DNA from: JBBDLF01 sp040879025
GTDB lineage: Bacteria; Pseudomonadota; Gammaproteobacteria; Pseudomonadales; Pseudohongiellaceae
DNA length: 64,000 nucleotides
Assembly: GCA_040879025.1 (NCBI GenBank)
Contig: JBBDLF010000001.1
Location: 62,001-126,000, forward strand
Reading direction: 5' to 3'
The notes under the pieces are model-generated. The model saw nothing but the letters and a program-made list of their open reading frames with translations. It was not told the DNA's origin and did no database searches. Shown here piece after piece: positions 1 to 9,293 of this stretch (the first letter of the stretch is position 1; each line of letters opens with the position of its first letter). The translations under genes and the position numbers were made by a program.

Positions 1-238
1 AGTTGATGAACTTCAGAACGATAACAATCGCAGATTATTGCAAGCGGTGTCGGATCAGACCGAGCAAGCGACCGCCGAAAACCTTGAACGCATCTATACC
101 TATTTCGAGCAGCAACGGCAGCAGGACTTGCAGACCTTGCAGGCCGGCTATCAGCAGCTCTATGACAGCGACTACGAAACTATCCGCTCGATGCAGCAAC
201 TGGCCAACTATATTGGCTATGAAGGAGCACAGCAATGA
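1..238 (+). CDS. C-terminal part of an unrecognised glutamine-rich coiled-coil protein (5' truncated)
   Basis: The reading frame is open from base 2 and ends with the TGA at 236-238, so about 78 residues of the C-terminus are visible and the start lies upstream of the window. The visible part is rich in Gln, Glu and Leu with heptad-like spacing, which suggests a helical or coiled-coil tail. The stop overlaps the next start as ATGA (235-238), so the two genes are probably translationally coupled and functionally linked. No catalytic motif is visible and I cannot assign a family. Confidence 0.6.
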   Translation, partial: VDELQNDNNRRLLQAVSDQTEQATAENLERIYTYFEQQRQQDLQTLQAGYQQLYDSDYETIRSMQQLANYIGYEGAQQ

Positions 239-1269
239 AAATGCGTCGGTTGTCAGCCGGGGTGTTAGCCTGGTCTTCGCTGGTGCTGACCGGGCACGGC
301 GCGCACGCCCAGGATCCGGTTTCCGGGAACGTCGAATTATTGCACCGCAACATCGAGATTTTTTCCGGCGTATTGGGGGAGGCTATTGGCCTCGATGAGC
401 GGGCGGGACTGTTCAGCGCCAATACCGGTGAAATTGACAGTATTTATCTTCAGGGCCAGGGTGTGCTTCTGCAGATACGGACGCCTTTGGCCGCCCGCCG
501 CCTGAGATTGAACCTGGACGCTCTGAATACATCGATCCAGAACCTGGAAGTTCGCCGCAATCCTTTCGAATTATTGACGCGACCGCAGGTGGCACCGACC
601 ACCGAGGCCATGGCGTTGTCCTTGCGACGCGACGCAGTTGGTGAGCAGTACCGTGATTTGCAACAACAGATTCGTGACAACGGTTTCATCTCAGAAATTC
701 GCAGCGCAATCCGGCAGGGTGGACAGTTCGCTCGCGCTTTGCAAAATCTGGACTCGGTGACCGACAGTGAATATCTACAGATCGAATCCAGACTGGGTGG
801 ATACCAAAGTCAGTTGAATGAACACGTGGCGGAGTTACGTGGCCTTGAGCAGGAAGTTCAACGCCAGGCTGAGGAGAGTCAACAGGACCGGTTTCTGCAA
901 TTGCAGCAGTCGCTCGAACAACTGATCGCCAGTGTGAGTCCGCTTCGGGACGATGCGGTGGACGCCGTGGCCGAACTGCGACAACGTCACGAAGAGGCTC
1001 GGGCGAACTACGCCAGTCGCTGGAGCAGTGAAGTAACCGCGTTCGAGGGAGACCTCTTTTCCGCGCTTTGCGGCTACGGAACCACACTTTGGGAACTGCC
1101 GGAGAATGAATCCCTGATACTGGTGTTGACGGATCTCGGCCATGAAACCGGGGATCGGGAACGCCGTGACCGCATTCACATCGTCAAGAAGGGTGACCTG
1201 GCCCGCTGTCATGCCGGCGATATTGATGCGCCGGTCCTGCAGCGGATAAGCATCAGCTACGACTACTAG
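235..1269 (+). CDS. exported coiled-coil protein of unknown function
   Basis: A 344-residue protein. The N-terminus (residues 1-25) has basic residues, a hydrophobic core and an AHA-type cleavage site, so export to the periplasm is likely. Residues about 125-270 are rich in Gln, Glu, Arg and Leu and look like long coiled coil. The C-terminal 80 residues are non-repetitive and contain two Cys. It overlaps the upstream gene by 4 bp, and the downstream gene is convergent with almost no gap. I do not recognise the family. The coupled pair could be a regulator or anti-sigma type gene followed by its periplasmic partner, but nothing in the sequence proves this. Confidence 0.7.
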   Translation: MKMRRLSAGVLAWSSLVLTGHGAHAQDPVSGNVELLHRNIEIFSGVLGEAIGLDERAGLFSANTGEIDSIYLQGQGVLLQIRTPLAARRLRLNLDALNTSIQNLEVRRNPFELLTRPQVAPTTEAMALSLRRDAVGEQYRDLQQQIRDNGFISEIRSAIRQGGQFARALQNLDSVTDSEYLQIESRLGGYQSQLNEHVAELRGLEQEVQRQAEESQQDRFLQLQQSLEQLIASVSPLRDDAVDAVAELRQRHEEARANYASRWSSEVTAFEGDLFSALCGYGTTLWELPENESLILVLTDLGHETGDRERRDRIHIVKKGDLARCHAGDIDAPVLQRISISYDY

Positions 1270-1270
1270 C

Positions 1271-2098
1271 CTAGAACGGCGCGCCGGTAATATTGATATC
1301 CGCCGGTGCGAACTGTTTTGCGGAATCACCAATCTGGTAAAGGCGAGTGATCACCAGCAACACACCCGGCACATCCAGCAAATCGACATCATCAAAAATC
1401 AGTTTGCGGCGGATGCGTTCACGGCTCAGATACATGCCGCCGTCTTCCCTGAAGTTAAGAAAGCTGAAACTTTCGTCCTCCACGCCCCATTCGCTCGAAA
1501 TGACCTCCTGCCCTGTTCCGCCATCAAGCCGTGCGAATGGATAAAACCAGCGCCCCCCGCTGTACCCGGCCTCGTAAGTGATGACGTTGCCGTCAGGGTA
1601 ATACCACGCTTCGTCAAAAGCCCGGAAATAGTTGGTTGCCAGCGAACCATTGGGCCAGAACACCGCGGAGTCGCCATGCATCCAGTGATAGGCCATAACT
1701 ACGCCGTTAGGGTAATGGATGCGGGCATCGGCACCGGGCTCGGCCAGAAACAACTGGCCATTGGGGAAATACCAGGCATTATGGTACAGGTCGGAGGAGG
1801 CGAGTGACCCATTGGCATAACGGGTATTGCCACGGGTGTGTGCGGTAAGGATCACCGGCTGACATATCAGCCGGTTCATCTCCTTTAACATATGGTCGAT
1901 ATTTCGCAGTTGGGCCCAATTGTCATGGTCCGCCGGCAACACGATATTCAGCGCCGTCAGCTTGGCCATGAACTCCAGGGTGGCGCAGCCGCTGCTGACA
2001 TTGGCCGATCCGTCACTGCCAGCCGAGGCCGGTCTCGCCAATGTGATGACGAGCAGGGCAGTTGCGAGGCAAGTTAAAGAGGAACCACACTTTGTCAT
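1271..2098 (-). CDS. exported protein with MORN-like aromatic-PNG repeats
   Basis: A 275-residue protein with a clear signal peptide (residues 1-26, ending in PASA). Its middle part (about residues 90-190) contains at least five short repeats with an aromatic-x-Tyr/Trp-Pro-Asn/Asp-Gly core: RYANG, WYFPNG, IHYPNG, VFWPNG and WYYPDG. Each is followed by a short strand, a spacing close to MORN_2-type repeats, which form beta hairpins. The likely role is a periplasmic or surface binding scaffold; the ligand is unknown. The gene converges with the preceding one, ending 2 bp from its stop. The start ATG is followed directly by the best signal peptide, so the assignment is reasonable. Confidence 0.7.
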   Translation of the reverse strand: MTKCGSSLTCLATALLVITLARPASAGSDGSANVSSGCATLEFMAKLTALNIVLPADHDNWAQLRNIDHMLKEMNRLICQPVILTAHTRGNTRYANGSLASSDLYHNAWYFPNGQLFLAEPGADARIHYPNGVVMAYHWMHGDSAVFWPNGSLATNYFRAFDEAWYYPDGNVITYEAGYSGGRWFYPFARLDGGTGQEVISSEWGVEDESFSFLNFREDGGMYLSRERIRRKLIFDDVDLLDVPGVLLVITRLYQIGDSAKQFAPADINITGAPF

Positions 2099-2305
2099 TG
2101 TTATCTCCCGGGTTGGTGCATAAGCTCCATCGTAGAAACCTTCAAGTGAACCTGAACTTAATGGAATCGCAAAAAGAGGCTGATGGGAATGGTATGGGGC
2201 GGGTTTATCCTATAAAATGCCCTTTGAAAAAAAGCGGCCAGGATAACAAAAATAACATGTCAGTGGGGTTCCTGACGGAATCCGCCCGTGTGTAAGGAGA
2301 ATTAG

Positions 2306-2695
2306 ATGGACTGTCCGAAATGCAATTCAAAAATGAAAGAGATAAAGGTCGAGACCCTTCACGGTCCGGTGGTGGTCGATCAGTGTGGGAGTTGCAAAGG
2401 ACTGTGGTTTGATATCGGTGAAGCTGAACAACTGAAAAAGGACTGGATGGCCGATTTTCTCGACAGTGGCGATCCGGACATCGGCAAAACCTACAACGCG
2501 GTTCGCGATATCGACTGCCCGCGCTGTCAGAAACCGATGAAAAAAATAAATGATGCGAAGCAGAAGCATCTGGAAATTGAAGCCTGCCAGGAGCACGGGA
2601 TGTTCATGGACGCCGGGGAATTTACGGATTACAAGCACGAAACCTTGCTCGATATTTTCCGCGGCCTGATATCATCCGTAAAGCGACGCCGCTAG
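2306..2695 (+). CDS. double zinc-ribbon (zf-TFIIB type) protein
   Basis: A 129-residue protein with two zinc-ribbon modules. The first (residues 1-35) has CPKC and CGSCKGLWFD, the signature of zf-TFIIB-like proteins (COG3809). The second (about 69-105) has CPRC followed by a degenerate C-x3-HG pair. The C-terminus is basic (KRRR). A good ribosome site (AAGGAG) lies just before the ATG. Family members are small, presumed nucleic-acid-binding or metal-binding proteins with no firm function. The last 4 bp overlap the convergent PHP gene. Confidence 0.8.
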   Translation: MDCPKCNSKMKEIKVETLHGPVVVDQCGSCKGLWFDIGEAEQLKKDWMADFLDSGDPDIGKTYNAVRDIDCPRCQKPMKKINDAKQKHLEIEACQEHGMFMDAGEFTDYKHETLLDIFRGLISSVKRRR

Positions 2696-3537
2696 TGTTC
2701 CGAGGATACAAACCCGGGATTTAACCAGATGGCCTTTTCCTCGCACATCGCCGGAAGCCGCGGGAATTTGCCGATATCGGTCCAGGTGGCGGCGGCATTG
2801 TGGAAATCAGAGCCCGCTGAAGCCCAAAGTTTTGCCTCAAGGCACAATTGGGCGAGGGTGTTGACAGTGGCGGCATCACAGTTGCCATAACAGACCTCCA
2901 TGGCGTCACCTCCCGCATCGCAAAAGTCAGATACCAGGCGGCGCAATTTTTGTTTACCCAACCTGTAGGCCGCTGGATGGGCGAGTACCGCAAGCCCGCC
3001 GCTGGCCTGGATAGCCGCAACCGCCTGTTCCATCCCGCACCATTGCGCTTCACTGTAGTAGGGTCCGTGCATCCCCAGCAGCCGGAACGCGCTGCTGCGC
3101 CGGGTACACAAACCACGCTTGACGAGAAAATCAGCCACATGGCTTCTGCCCGGGGCGACGCTGCCCAGGGAGGCCATGTAGTCGCTCAATCCCTCAACAC
3201 CACGGCCCGACATCAGCCCGGCAATACGCTCAATACGGCTGCGGCGTTTGCCCTGTTGCTGGTCCAGCAACCCCGTGAGGCCGGTATCGAAGGGATCTAT
3301 CAACAAACCGACAATATGGATCTCTTGCCGTTCCCAGCAACTCGAAATTTCCACCCCGGGTATGACGGCCAGATCGGAGCCACGCGCGTGAGAAAACGCC
3401 CTTGTCAAACCGTTGATACAATCGTGGTCGGTTAGAGCAAGATGGGTAATTCCGTTGGCAACCGCCCGGTCAACCACAAATTCAGGCTCGTGACTTCCGT
3501 CGGAAAACAGGCTGTGGCAGTGCAGATCAGGCCTCAT
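2692..3537 (-). CDS. rnm: PHP-domain phosphoesterase, RNase AM / YciV family
   Basis: A 281-residue protein. The PHP metal-binding motifs are all present: DLHCHSLFSDG at the N-terminus, LTDHD (about 37-41), GVEIS, a HPAAYRL segment and a C-terminal GSDFH. Length and motif order match YciV/Rnm. In E. coli that enzyme is a 5'-3' exonuclease that trims rRNA 5' ends and also removes the 3' phosphate from 3',5'-nucleoside bisphosphates. The same gene family occurs beside YciO- or trp-linked genes in other genomes; here it stands alone, convergent with the zinc-ribbon gene. Assignment to the family is firm; the exact substrate is inferred. Confidence 0.85.
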   Translation of the reverse strand: MRPDLHCHSLFSDGSHEPEFVVDRAVANGITHLALTDHDCINGLTRAFSHARGSDLAVIPGVEISSCWERQEIHIVGLLIDPFDTGLTGLLDQQQGKRRSRIERIAGLMSGRGVEGLSDYMASLGSVAPGRSHVADFLVKRGLCTRRSSAFRLLGMHGPYYSEAQWCGMEQAVAAIQASGGLAVLAHPAAYRLGKQKLRRLVSDFCDAGGDAMEVCYGNCDAATVNTLAQLCLEAKLWASAGSDFHNAAATWTDIGKFPRLPAMCEEKAIWLNPGFVSSEH

Positions 3538-3665
3538 GGGCAGAGCGTATCACAGTCGGCAGGGTGGCCGAGTGGGTGCCGAGACCGGTCCGTGGCTCCC
3601 GATCCCGTCATCTGTCTTTGAAGGCCAGCAAAACAGCGGCTCACAGGCCGGAGGTATTCTGCTTA

Positions 3666-3698
3666 ATACTTGACTAATTTAGTTAGGTATTCAATAAT
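3666..3698 (+). promoter_or_regulatory. isc operon promoter overlapped by a type 1 IscR site
   Basis: Positions 3666-3690 match the 25-bp type 1 IscR motif: ATAC, TTGACTA, an AT-rich centre, TTAG, and GGTAT at the end. A -35 hexamer TTGACT (3670-3675) sits inside it, with AATAAT (3693-3698) 17 bp downstream as the -10. This is the same architecture as the E. coli iscR promoter, where [2Fe-2S]-IscR represses its own operon. iscR begins 68 bp downstream. Confidence 0.85.
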
Positions 3699-3765
3699 AC
3701 CGGCTCAAACAGGATAAGTCGGTACTTGATATTCCAGGCTGGCATTTTAGAAACAGAAGGCTCAA

Positions 3766-4266
3766 ATGCGATTAACGACAAAAGGCAGGTATGCCGTCAC
3801 AGCCATGCTGGATCTGGCGATTCATGGCAATAACGGTCCGGTCAGTCTGGCTGATATATCCCATCGGCAGGAGATTTCGCTGTCGTATCTGGAGCAGTTG
3901 TTTGCCAAATTGCGCAAGGCGGAGCTCGTGGGCAGCGTTCGTGGTCCCGGCGGCGGCTATGAGTTGAATCGAACCGCGTCCTCGGTTTATATCGCCCAGA
4001 TTATCGATGCGGTCAATGAATCGCTGGATACGACAAAATGCGGCGGCGCCGGTGATTGCCAGAATGGCGAAACCTGTCTTACCCACCATTTGTGGGAAGA
4101 CTTGAGCCAGCAGATTCATGATTTTCTATTCGGTATCAGCCTGGCTGATCTGGTGGCAAGAGCTGAGATCAAGCGAATTGCCGACCAGCAGGAAAAGAGG
4201 AAAGCCAGAGGGATGGCAGGTGCCGGAGAATCCCGGGCTGATCGTATAGCGGCAACAAGCCTGTAA
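3766..4266 (+). CDS. iscR: Fe-S cluster-sensing transcription factor IscR
   Basis: A 166-residue Rrf2-family winged-helix regulator. The DNA-binding domain covers residues 1-70 (MRLTTKGRYAVTAMLDLA, then a recognition helix with SLSYLEQLF). The cluster ligands C92, C98, C104 and H107 are in exactly the spacing of E. coli IscR, so the protein should bind [2Fe-2S] and repress the isc promoter when clusters are plentiful. It is the first gene of the operon and lies downstream of a matching IscR box. iscS follows after 39 bp. Confidence 0.96.
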   Translation: MRLTTKGRYAVTAMLDLAIHGNNGPVSLADISHRQEISLSYLEQLFAKLRKAELVGSVRGPGGGYELNRTASSVYIAQIIDAVNESLDTTKCGGAGDCQNGETCLTHHLWEDLSQQIHDFLFGISLADLVARAEIKRIADQQEKRKARGMAGAGESRADRIAATSL

Positions 4267-4305
4267 TTTTCAAAAGTAAGCATTATAGTCAGTTGGAGCA
4301 AGATT

Positions 4306-5520
4306 ATGCAGTTTCCCATTTATCTGGACTACTCAGCTACCACACCGGTCGATCCCCGAGTGGCGAAGAAGATGATGCAATGCCTGACCCCGGACGCCAA
4401 TTTTGGTAACCCGGCGTCACGCTCCCATATGTTCGGATGGAAAGCCGAGGAAGCGGTTGAAACCGCACGCAGACAGGTGGCGGATTTGCTCCATTGTGAT
4501 CCACGCGAAATCGTCTGGACTTCCGGCGCCACAGAATCGGATAACCTTGCCATCAAGGGTGCGGCCCATTTCTACAGCAAAAAGGGCAAACACATTATTA
4601 CTTCAAAAATTGAACACAAGGCGGTACTGGACAGTTTCAGGCAATTGGAGCGCGAAGGGTTTGAGGTGACTTACCTCGACCCGGCCACAAACGGTATCAT
4701 CACTCCTGAAGCGGTTGCCGCAGCAATCCGGCCGGATACGGTTCTGGTGTCGATCATGCACGTCAACAACGAGATCGGCGTGGTCAATGACATTGCCGCC
4801 ATAGGCAGGGTTACCCGTGACAACAAGGTGATATTCCACGTCGATGCCGCCCAGAGCGCCGGCAAACTGGATATAGATCTTGAAACCATGCCGGTGGACC
4901 TGATGTCCGTCACCGCCCACAAGATTTATGGTCCCAAGGGCGTTGGCGCATTGTATGTACGCCGCAAGCCGCGTGTGAGGCTCGAGCCGCAAATGCACGG
5001 GGGCGGCCATGAACGTGGCATGCGCTCCGGCACTCTCGCCACGCATCAGATCGTGGGCATGGGTGAGGCTTTCCGGCTTGCCAAAGAGGAGATGCACGAG
5101 GAAAACGCCCGTGTTCTCGGATTGAGGAACCGATTGCTCGAGGGGCTCAAGGATATCGAGGAGGTCTACGTCAATGGTGACGTTAACCAGCGTGTGGCCG
5201 GCAACCTCAACATCAGTTTCAATTTTGTGGAAGGCGAGTCGCTGATGATGGCCCTGCGTGATATCGCGGTGTCATCCGGATCAGCGTGTACTTCCGCCAG
5301 CCTGGAGCCTTCCTATGTGCTTCGGGCGCTCGGTCTGAACGATGAGTTGGCGCACAGTTCATTGCGCATCACCATAGGAAGATTCACGATCGAGGAAGAG
5401 ATTGACTACGCAATTGAGAAAATTCATGAGGCAGTCGCCAAACTTCGTGCATTGTCGCCTTTATGGGACATGTACAAAGACGGTGTAGATTTAAATCAGG
5501 TTCAATGGGCCGCGCACTAA
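4306..5520 (+). CDS. iscS: cysteine desulfurase IscS
   Basis: A 404-residue class V aminotransferase-fold enzyme. It takes sulfur from L-cysteine as a persulfide and passes it to IscU and to tRNA-thiolation enzymes. The PLP lysine is K206 (in SVTAHKIYGPKG) and the persulfide cysteine is C328 (in SSGSACTSASLEP), the same numbering as E. coli IscS. Length is also identical to the E. coli protein. It lies between iscR and iscU in the usual order. Confidence 0.97.
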   Translation: MQFPIYLDYSATTPVDPRVAKKMMQCLTPDANFGNPASRSHMFGWKAEEAVETARRQVADLLHCDPREIVWTSGATESDNLAIKGAAHFYSKKGKHIITSKIEHKAVLDSFRQLEREGFEVTYLDPATNGIITPEAVAAAIRPDTVLVSIMHVNNEIGVVNDIAAIGRVTRDNKVIFHVDAAQSAGKLDIDLETMPVDLMSVTAHKIYGPKGVGALYVRRKPRVRLEPQMHGGGHERGMRSGTLATHQIVGMGEAFRLAKEEMHEENARVLGLRNRLLEGLKDIEEVYVNGDVNQRVAGNLNISFNFVEGESLMMALRDIAVSSGSACTSASLEPSYVLRALGLNDELAHSSLRITIGRFTIEEEIDYAIEKIHEAVAKLRALSPLWDMYKDGVDLNQVQWAAH

Positions 5521-5535
5521 AACAGGAGTACTGAC

Positions 5536-5961
5536 ATGGCATATTCGGATAAGGTTCTGGATCATTATGAAAATCCACGTAACGTGGGAAAACTTGATGA
5601 TGGTGACGTAAATGTCGGTACCGGCATGGTGGGTGCACCTGCCTGTGGTGACGTCATGCGTCTGCAGATCAAGGTTAGCGAATCCGGCGTTATCGAGGAC
5701 GCGAAATTCAAGACATACGGATGTGGCTCCGCTATCGCGTCCAGTTCACTGCTGACAGAGTGGGTCAAAGGTCGTTCACTTGAGGAAGCAACGCTGATTC
5801 GCAACAAGGATATTGCGGAAGAACTGGGACTTCCGCCGGTGAAGATTCACTGTTCGGTGCTGGCAGAAGACGCCATCAAGGCGGCTATTGAAGATGTGAG
5901 AAGAAAGCGGAATGGCCCAGTGGTAGCTGACAGTACAGTTAGCGATCAGCTGGAAGCTTGA
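5536..5961 (+). CDS. iscU: Fe-S cluster scaffold IscU
   Basis: A 141-residue scaffold protein on which [2Fe-2S] clusters are built. Ligands C37, D39, C63 and C106 are present, as is the LPPVK motif (99-103) that HscA recognises. The protein is about 13 residues longer at the C-terminus than E. coli IscU; the extra tail is polar and has no obvious motif. It follows iscS by 15 bp with a GGAG ribosome site. Confidence 0.97.
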   Translation: MAYSDKVLDHYENPRNVGKLDDGDVNVGTGMVGAPACGDVMRLQIKVSESGVIEDAKFKTYGCGSAIASSSLLTEWVKGRSLEEATLIRNKDIAEELGLPPVKIHCSVLAEDAIKAAIEDVRRKRNGPVVADSTVSDQLEA

Positions 5962-5992
5962 ATTTAACCTTATCAGGGCAGATATCGGAGTC

Positions 5993-6316
5993 ATGGCAAT
6001 TTCATTGACAGAGACTGCCGCCCAACATGTGGCGCAGCAACTTGGCAGAAGAGGCAATGGGCTGGGTATCCGTGTGGCCGTCAAAACCACCGGATGTTCC
6101 GGAATGGCGTATATTCTGGAATTTGTTGACGAGGTATCCGCCGAGGATAAAGTGTTCGAAGATCATGGCGTCAAAATCGTGGTCGACCCCAAGAGCCTGG
6201 TCTACATTGATGGCACCCAAATGGATTTCGTCAAACAGGGTGTGAATGAAGGATTTGAATTCAAAAACCCCAATGTAAAGGGGGAATGCGGCTGCGGCGA
6301 GAGCTTCAGTGTCTAG
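5993..6316 (+). CDS. iscA: A-type Fe-S carrier IscA
   Basis: A 107-residue A-type carrier that receives clusters and hands them to apo-proteins. The three conserved cysteines are C35 (TTGCSG), C99 and C101 (GECGCGESF). Length matches E. coli IscA. It lies between iscU and hscB in the standard order. Confidence 0.97.
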   Translation: MAISLTETAAQHVAQQLGRRGNGLGIRVAVKTTGCSGMAYILEFVDEVSAEDKVFEDHGVKIVVDPKSLVYIDGTQMDFVKQGVNEGFEFKNPNVKGECGCGESFSV

Positions 6317-6354
6317 CCGGCCTGGTTCCCGCTCCGCCAGTTAAGGTCTACACC

Positions 6355-6888
6355 GTGCAGTTCGCAGAAAAGAACTTTTTCCAGCTATTTTCAATCCCTG
6401 AGAATTTTCAAATCGACCAGCGGTTGCTGGCTGAGCATTACCGTGAATTACAGGACAGGTTTCATCCGGACCGGGTTGCAGGAGCTGCCGGGAATGAAAG
6501 GCTGAAAGCCGTGCAATTGACCAGCCTGGTCAACGAGGCTTACGACACCCTGAAGTCTCCGCTGAAACGGGCAGGCTACCTGTTGAAGCTCAATGGTGTG
6601 GATGTCGAGCAGGTGACACAGGAAGATCTGGGTTCCGACCTGCTGATGGAGCAGATGTTGCTGCGTGAATCCCTGCAGGATATCGGTGAAGATGACGCCG
6701 CACTCGACCGGTTGAAGGCGCTCGGCGAGCAGGTAAGCGCCCGGTTGGCCAAACGCCAGGAAAGCTTCTCTCGATGCCTGGACAGCGGCCGGCTACAGGA
6801 TGCCAAGCGCTGGTTCCACGAGATGCAGTTTCTGCACAAACTGGCCAGCGAAATCGAGGAAACCGAAGAACGTTTGTTGGACTACTGA
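6355..6888 (+). CDS. hscB: J-domain co-chaperone HscB
   Basis: From the GTG at 6355 the protein has 177 residues, close to the usual 171-175. An upstream in-frame ATG at 6286 lies inside iscA and would add 23 residues of no family resemblance, so GTG is preferred; AAGG precedes it. The N-terminal J domain carries the HPD motif (residues 37-39), which stimulates the HscA ATPase. The C-terminal half forms the three-helix IscU-binding domain. Together with HscA it drives cluster release from IscU. Confidence 0.92.
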   Translation: MQFAEKNFFQLFSIPENFQIDQRLLAEHYRELQDRFHPDRVAGAAGNERLKAVQLTSLVNEAYDTLKSPLKRAGYLLKLNGVDVEQVTQEDLGSDLLMEQMLLRESLQDIGEDDAALDRLKALGEQVSARLAKRQESFSRCLDSGRLQDAKRWFHEMQFLHKLASEIEETEERLLDY

Positions 6889-6950
6889 TAAATCACCGGA
6901 AACGGTGCTCGCCCAACCCAGGATTCACCCACTCCGGACCAGATACAGGC

Positions 6951-8819
6951 ATGGCTTTAATACAGATTTCCGAACCCGGTCAACCTCGCGAAGCGGCTCC
7001 GCGCAAACTGGCGGCGGGCATTGATTTGGGAACCACCAATTCGCTGGTCGCCGTGCGCTGCGGTACGCAGGTTGAAACTCTGCCGGATGCCGAGGGGCGT
7101 CACCTGTTGCCGTCGGTGGTGCGTTACCTGCCCGGTGATGAAGACCCTGTTGTCGGGCATGACGCGCGCTCGGCGGCGGTGGACGACCCGGCAAATACCA
7201 TTGTTTCCGTGAAGCGATTTCTCGGCAAGACGCTGGAGGAAATAAACCTCGGCAACCGCTATCTTCCTTACGCATTCAGTCCGGGTCGAGAGGCCTCGGC
7301 GCCTGCCCTGGTTACGATCGCGGGTGAGAAAGACCCCATCAGCGTTTCCGCCGACATTCTCAAAGCGCTGGCTCGGCGCGCGGAGCTGGCTCTCAAGGGT
7401 GAGCTGGCAGGGGTGGTGATTACCGTTCCGGCCTATTTCAATGACAGTCAGCGTCAGCAGACCCGGGATGCGGCACGACTTGCCGGGTTGAATGTGTTGC
7501 GCCTGCTGAATGAACCGACGGCCGCCGCGGTAGCCTATGGCCTGGACAGCCAGGACCAGGGAAATATCGTGGTTTATGATCTCGGCGGGGGAACCTTCGA
7601 TGTCTCAGTGCTGAGTCTGCAAAAAGGCGTATTTGAAGTTCTGGCCACCGGTGGTGACACCAGTCTTGGAGGCGATGATTTTGATCAGGCACTGGCAGAC
7701 TGGATTCTGGAACAATCGCGTTCAGACACAGCGCTGAACCCGCGGCAACGAAATCAGCTCATCAAGCTGGCCAATCAATACCGCCACCAACTGAGCGACG
7801 AGGATTCAGTAACGGTTGACTGGGAGAATTGGTCGACAACATTGGACAATGAAGTGCTGGCGCGGATTTGCGGAAGTCTCATCGAGAAAACCCTGCGCGC
7901 TGCCCGGCGGGTTCTGCGGGACGCCCGGCTGTCCACCGATGAGATCGATAGTATTGTCCTGGTAGGTGGGGCTACGCGCATGCCGATTGTTCGCGACCGG
8001 GTGTCTGATTTTTTTGGCAGGCAGCCCCTGGCCGACATCGACCCCGACAAGGTGGTTGCGATAGGCGCCGGGATTCAGGCTGATGTACTGGTGGGTAACA
8101 AGTCCGATGACTCCTTCCTGCTGCTGGATGTCAATCCGCTCTCCCTCGGAATTGAAACCATGGGCGAGCTGGTGGAAAAAATTATTCCACGCAACACGAC
8201 CATTCCCGTGGCACGGGCACAGGAGTTCACGACATACAAGGACGGGCAGACGGCCATGGCGATTCATGTTGTTCAGGGAGAACGTGAACTGGTCAGCGAT
8301 TGCCGTTCCCTGGCTCGTTTCCAGTTACGGGGAATTCCACCCATGGTAGCCGGCGCCGCCAGGATAAAAGTGACCTTCCAGGTGGACGCGGACGGTTTAC
8401 TGAGTGTCAGCGCCGAGGAATTGAGTACCGGCACGACAGCGGAAATCCAGGTCAAGCCGAGCTTTGGCCTGGGAAGCGACGAGGTGGAAGAAATGCTGAA
8501 GGCCTCCTATGAGCATGCCGGGGAAGACAAGCAGGTCAGGGCACTGAAAGAATCCCAGGTGGAGGCGGTGCAGTTGATTGAATCGATCGCCGCGGCGATG
8601 GATACCGACGCGGCCCTGCTCGAGCCGGGAGAACGAGAGTCTATAGATGACGCGATTGCCGGATTACGCGAAGCGATAGGCGGCGAAGACGCAACACGCA
8701 TCCACCGGCTGACGGAGCACCTCAATGCCTCTACCGAGGAATTCGCCGCCAGGCGCATGGACAAGCACGTTGCCCGCGCACTTCGCGGCGCATCCATCAA
8801 TCAGGCAAAGCCGGACTAG
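6951..8819 (+). CDS. hscA: Hsp70-type chaperone HscA
   Basis: A 622-residue Hsp70 of the HscA branch. The nucleotide-binding domain opens with GIDLGTTNS (about 23-31) and contains the VYDLGGGTFDVS phosphate loop and the VLVGGATRMP motif. The substrate domain follows from about residue 400. The ATG at 6951 is chosen because it leaves the usual short N-terminal extension, whereas the longer frame runs back into hscB. It acts with HscB on the LPPVK motif of IscU. Confidence 0.95.
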   Translation: MALIQISEPGQPREAAPRKLAAGIDLGTTNSLVAVRCGTQVETLPDAEGRHLLPSVVRYLPGDEDPVVGHDARSAAVDDPANTIVSVKRFLGKTLEEINLGNRYLPYAFSPGREASAPALVTIAGEKDPISVSADILKALARRAELALKGELAGVVITVPAYFNDSQRQQTRDAARLAGLNVLRLLNEPTAAAVAYGLDSQDQGNIVVYDLGGGTFDVSVLSLQKGVFEVLATGGDTSLGGDDFDQALADWILEQSRSDTALNPRQRNQLIKLANQYRHQLSDEDSVTVDWENWSTTLDNEVLARICGSLIEKTLRAARRVLRDARLSTDEIDSIVLVGGATRMPIVRDRVSDFFGRQPLADIDPDKVVAIGAGIQADVLVGNKSDDSFLLLDVNPLSLGIETMGELVEKIIPRNTTIPVARAQEFTTYKDGQTAMAIHVVQGERELVSDCRSLARFQLRGIPPMVAGAARIKVTFQVDADGLLSVSAEELSTGTTAEIQVKPSFGLGSDEVEEMLKASYEHAGEDKQVRALKESQVEAVQLIESIAAAMDTDAALLEPGERESIDDAIAGLREAIGGEDATRIHRLTEHLNASTEEFAARRMDKHVARALRGASINQAKPD

Positions 8820-8866
8820 GCGCCTGGTCGTTGCGCTGGAAGTCGAAGCAGGAGATACAGACAAAA

Positions 8867-9205
8867 ATGCCAAAGATTACGTTCTTGCCCCACGAAGTCA
8901 TCTGCCCCGAAGGTTCAAGTGTCGAGGCGGAAAGCGGCGAAAGTATTCTGGACGCGGCGCTACGAAACAAGATTCCCATTGAGCATGCCTGTGAGAAGTC
9001 CTGCGCCTGTACCACGTGTCATGTCATTGTGAGAGGGGGTTTTGACTCGCTGGAAGAGGCCTCCGAGCGCGAGGAGGATTACCTTGACAAGGCCTGGGGC
9101 CTTGAGCCCGAATCACGCCTGAGCTGCCAGGCGCTTGTGAAAGATGAGGATCTGACCATAGAAATTCCAAAATATACGATAAATATGGTCTCTGAAGAGC
9201 ACTAG
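8867..9205 (+). CDS. fdx: [2Fe-2S] ferredoxin of the ISC system
   Basis: A 112-residue adrenodoxin-type ferredoxin that supplies electrons for cluster assembly. Ligands are C42, C48, C51 and C87; the extra Cys at 46 is also typical of ISC ferredoxins. The ATG at 8867 is preceded by GGAGA and gives almost exactly the E. coli Fdx length (111). Confidence 0.95.
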   Translation: MPKITFLPHEVICPEGSSVEAESGESILDAALRNKIPIEHACEKSCACTTCHVIVRGGFDSLEEASEREEDYLDKAWGLEPESRLSCQALVKDEDLTIEIPKYTINMVSEEH

Positions 9206-9293
9206 GGAACCTCTGATCAATTCTGTACCGCCTAGTCATGGCGGCAGGCCGGGACTCTGAAATGATGCAATTAACGGGGCAGGACACCAGACT

